Assembly: GCF_000934545.1 (NCBI RefSeq)
Contig: NZ_CP010554.1
Coordinates: forward strand, 1,240,001-1,304,000
DNA length: 64,000 bases
Reading direction: 5' to 3'
Source of the DNA: Rugosibacter aromaticivorans
Lineage (GTDB): Bacteria > Pseudomonadota > Gammaproteobacteria > Burkholderiales > Rhodocyclaceae
The stretch's first letter is position 1. Each line of letters begins with the position of its first letter. Below the pieces are notes generated by a model, which was not told the origin of the DNA, made no database searches, and saw nothing but the letters and a program-made list of their open reading frames with translations. The position numbers and the translations under genes are program-made. Positions 61,582 to 64,000 of the stretch are shown one piece after another.

Positions 61582-61827
61582 ATGCAAAATATCCTGTCCG
61601 TACTGTGGCCATCTTTTTTGGTTGCTGGCATTGCTGAGGGAATTTTTTTTACACTGATTGACCCGCGTGAGCTTTATTTGCTTGGCGAACCCGTTCACTT
61701 TTCCAGTCTGGCAACCTATTCCATTGGTTTTTTTTGTTTCTGGGCCATTTGTGCCGCTTCCAGTATGGCGACTTGCTATCTTCTCCGTACTGCAAAAGAA
61801 CCTGATGATGCTGATCGGAAAACCTAA
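61582..61827 (+). CDS. small two-helix membrane protein of the cco locus
   Basis: 81 residues. Two hydrophobic segments (SVLWPSFLVAGIAEGIFFTLI and YSIGFFCFWAICAASSMATCYLL) and a short charged tail. Similar small proteins often follow ccoH in Betaproteobacteria; function unknown. TAGGAGAG precedes ATG 61582, which I prefer over an upstream start at 61558. Confidence 0.7.
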   Translation: MQNILSVLWPSFLVAGIAEGIFFTLIDPRELYLLGEPVHFSSLATYSIGFFCFWAICAASSMATCYLLRTAKEPDDADRKT

Positions 61828-61923
61828 TTCCACAGGAAATTGCTGAGTACAGACAATCTATCTATCGATCATTTGCCCAGGATTTTGAGTGGATGAGTGG
61901 ATTGGTGTCTTCTGCATTAGCGG

Positions 61924-62643
61924 CTAGAGCCTGTCCTGAGATAGCATTTTTTTAAGTCTGACAGTATCTACGAGCCGGATATGCTTTTTCTCTACCTGGA
62001 GCAATCCCTCTTCCTGAAGATGGGAAAACGTACGGCTGACTGTTTCCAGTTTTAAGCCAAGGTAAGAACCAATTTCTTCACGTGTCATGCGCAGATTGAA
62101 ATCTCTGGCGGCATAACCCCGAGCCGCATATCGCTGAGACAAGTTAAGTAAAAATGCAATCACGCGCTCTTCTGCATGCATCGCGCCTAACATCATCATC
62201 ATTCCCTGATCGCGAACAATCTCGCGGCTCATGACCCGATGCAAGTGACGTTGCAGTGTGGGTACCTTGACTGAAATCGTTTCCAGTTCATGAAATGGAA
62301 TAAGACAGACTTCGCTATCCTCGAGTGCAATCGCATCACAATGATGAGTTTCTGCACTAATACCGTCCATGCCCAACACTTCGCCCGTCATGTAGAAACT
62401 GGTAACTTGGTGACGGCCATCTTCAGACAATACTTCAGTTTTGAAAAATCCAAGCTTCACCGCATAAATCGCCGTGAAGCGGTCGCCTGAGCGAAAAATT
62501 GCTTCGCCACGCGCAATTTTTCTCCGCTCACCCACTAGATTGTCCACCACGGAAAGCTCAGTCTCTGAAAGCCCAACGGGCAAACACAGCTCCTGCAAAT
62601 TGCATTGCGAACAGGCCGATTGAAGTTTAGTAATTTCGGTCAT
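61924..62643 (-). CDS. fnr: FNR-type oxygen-sensing regulator
   Basis: 239 residues. CSQCNLQELCLPVG provides the N-terminal Cys for the [4Fe-4S] cluster and SEVCLIPFHEL the fourth Cys. The effector domain and C-terminal HTH with LGLKLETVSRTFSHLQEEGLLQVEKKHIRLVD, and the E-x2-S-R recognition helix binds TTGAT. It should activate ccoNOQP and hemN under low oxygen. An FNR box lies between this gene and hemN. Confidence 0.94.
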   Translation of the reverse strand: MTEITKLQSACSQCNLQELCLPVGLSETELSVVDNLVGERRKIARGEAIFRSGDRFTAIYAVKLGFFKTEVLSEDGRHQVTSFYMTGEVLGMDGISAETHHCDAIALEDSEVCLIPFHELETISVKVPTLQRHLHRVMSREIVRDQGMMMMLGAMHAEERVIAFLLNLSQRYAARGYAARDFNLRMTREEIGSYLGLKLETVSRTFSHLQEEGLLQVEKKHIRLVDTVRLKKMLSQDRL

Positions 62644-62687
62644 GATTAAAACGTTTCATCAAAGCAACACCTCAATCCACATTGTTG

Positions 62688-62701
62688 TTGACCTTTATCA
62701 A
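62688..62701. promoter_or_regulatory. FNR box between fnr and hemN
   Basis: TTGAC, CTTT, ATCAA: one change from the consensus. Its centre is about 69 bases upstream of the preferred hemN ATG (62764) and about 51 upstream of the fnr start; a TSS 41 bases downstream on the hemN side gives a 28-base leader, a class II layout. Confidence 0.75.
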
Positions 62702-62745
62702 CCCGGCATCTGAAAAATTGCGGCAACATGACGTGCATACATCCT

Positions 62746-64000
62746 ATGCATTCTCCAAAGACCATGAATGATCAGGAAATCGCTTTCGACCGCGAGCTCA
62801 TCCGCCGTTTCGACGTAAACGGCCCGAGATATACATCTTACCCGACTGCTGACCGTTTTGTCGAAGGCTTTACGGCTGACTACTACGTGCATTGGTTGGG
62901 GCGGCGAGGAGAGGTGCCTCCCAGCCGTCCCCTTTCTCTATACGTTCACATTCCATTTTGTCCGACAATCTGCTACTACTGCGCCTGCAACAAAATCATC
63001 ACGAAAGATCACGGCCGCTCGGCGAAATATCTTACCTATCTAGGCAGGGAAATGGATCTGGCGCTGGCTGCACTCGGTGGCACGCGTGAAGTTATCCAGA
63101 TGCACTGGGGTGGTGGTTCGCCGAGTTTTCTTGCAGATGATGAAATGCGCCATCTGATGGATATGATCCGTAGCCGTTTCCAACTGCTGCCCGAGGGTGA
63201 GTATTCGATTGAGATTGATCCGCGCAAAGTCAAAGGAGCTACGGTTGCACTACTGGCTGAACTTGGCTTTAATCGCATGAGCATCGGCGTGCAGGATTTT
63301 GCACCGGAAGTGCAACAAGCCGTTAATCGCATTCAGAGTCTGGAAGAAACAAGGCGCGTCATGGATACGGCACGTGAGTGTGGCTTCAAATCGCTAGCGG
63401 TAGATCTTATCTATGGCCTGCCTAAACAGAATGTGATTGGTTTTAATCACACGCTGGACGAGGTAATCAAACTCGGCCCGGATCGTCTCTCGATCTATAG
63501 CTATGCCCATGTGCCTAATCAGGCCAAACCACAGCGTCGCATTAGCGAAGCCGATTTGCCCACCGCTGATGAGCGCTTGCAGATTCTGCAACTGGCGATT
63601 CGCCGCTTGACCGATGCAGGGTATGTTTTCATTGGTATGGATCATTTTGCCAAACCCACGGATGAGCTGGCCATCGCTCAGCGTCAGGGGCGCTTGCATC
63701 GTAATTTTCAGGGGTATTCCACACATGCTGAAGCGGACTTAATGGCCTTTGGAGTTTCTGCTATCGGCAAGATCGGCCCTAGCCACGTACAAAACGTGCG
63801 TACCCTGAATGATTACTATGATCGTCTTGATCGCGGCATACTGCCTGTGCTGCGCGGGATTCAGCTAACCCCCGATGATTTGTTGCGACGCAGTATCATT
63901 CAGGCACTGATGTGTCACTTCACCTTGCCCATCGAATCTTTCGAGCTTGCCCACTTGATCAATTTCAAATCCTATTTCGCGACAGAATTAGCTGATCTGG
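62746..64000 (+). CDS. hemN: oxygen-independent coproporphyrinogen-III oxidase, partial at window end
   Basis: A radical-SAM enzyme, cut by the window after 418 codons. The cluster motif is [15 protein letters not shown] (C-x3-C-x2-C), WGGGSPSFL the SAM-binding Gly motif, and [17 protein letters not shown] the HemN signature. It decarboxylates coproporphyrinogen-III without oxygen, replacing HemF (22741). ATG 62746 and ATG 62764 are both possible; the second has an AAAGA before it. An FNR box lies upstream. Confidence 0.95.
   Translation, partial: MHSPKTMNDQEIAFDRELIRRFDVNGPRYTSYPTADRFVEGFTADYYVHWLGRRGEVPPSRPLSLYVHIPFCPTICYYCACNKIITKDHGRSAKYLTYLGREMDLALAALGGTREVIQMHWGGGSPSFLADDEMRHLMDMIRSRFQLLPEGEYSIEIDPRKVKGATVALLAELGFNRMSIGVQDFAPEVQQAVNRIQSLEETRRVMDTARECGFKSLAVDLIYGLPKQNVIGFNHTLDEVIKLGPDRLSIYSYAHVPNQAKPQRRISEADLPTADERLQILQLAIRRLTDAGYVFIGMDHFAKPTDELAIAQRQGRLHRNFQGYSTHAEADLMAFGVSAIGKIGPSHVQNVRTLNDYYDRLDRGILPVLRGIQLTPDDLLRRSIIQALMCHFTLPIESFELAHLINFKSYFATELADL

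Overview
This is a 64 kb chromosomal segment of a respiring Betaproteobacterium. The block ppc-hemC-hemD-hemX-hemY, a complete ccoISNOQPGH cbb3-oxidase cluster beside fnr and hemN, a GTP-type PEP carboxykinase, an EmrB/NodT/EmrA-type efflux operon and a periplasmic LigE-type DNA ligase all fit that class. I cannot name a genus from sequence alone.

Layout. 1-6.3 kb: periplasmic ATP-dependent DNA ligase, then a MarR-controlled tripartite multidrug efflux operon ending in a universal stress protein. 6.4-13 kb: AEC-family permease (minus strand), NYN-domain RNase-like protein, methyltransferase, pabB-pabC fusion, pckG. 13.4-29.9 kb: housekeeping genes (patatin lipase, pbpG, ppc, hemCDXY, a folD-purE-hemF operon, NAD(P)HX repair enzyme, EamA permease, membrane-anchored GltB-like FMN protein, nadC). 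29.9-32.1 kb: tRNA-Ser(GGA) followed by the wreck of a filamentous phage (inovirus). It keeps a repressor-like gene with operators and promoter, a Zot C-terminal fragment, a perfect 18-bp hairpin, a terminator and a serine-recombinase pseudogene. 32.4-39.5 kb: envelope and stress cluster (phospholipase D-like lipoprotein, DUF5329 protein with an IS256-family insertion in its last codons, Crp-like regulator, CsbD, a triple-repeat Cys protein, a 49-residue membrane protein, a ferritin-like protein, a transglutaminase pseudogene). 39.7-53 kb: selD/selU divergent pair, a giant indolepyruvate:ferredoxin oxidoreductase-like fusion, MaoC hydratase, B12-dependent ribonucleotide reductase, SWIM-SNF2 helicase, tRNA-His. 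53.3-64 kb: the cbb3 oxidase locus, fnr and hemN, with two near-perfect FNR boxes that link microaerobic respiration with oxygen-independent haem synthesis.

Haem is a theme: hemC, hemD, hemX, hemY, the oxygen-dependent hemF and the oxygen-independent hemN are all here, together with the haem-copper oxidase that uses the product. Central carbon is served by a PEP carboxylase and a PEP carboxykinase.

Less routine signals are: (i) a 26-bp dispersed repeat with five intergenic copies, mostly just upstream of start codons, plus copies inside genes; (ii) the inovirus remnant in a serine tRNA gene, apparently the attachment site used by Ralstonia RSM-type phages; (iii) an IS insertion that swaps one terminal residue of a gene for a 30-residue tail; (iv) three genes or pseudogenes carrying perfect or near-perfect short tandem duplications of 8, 15 and 22 bp. 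I found no CRISPR array and no complete novel defence system.
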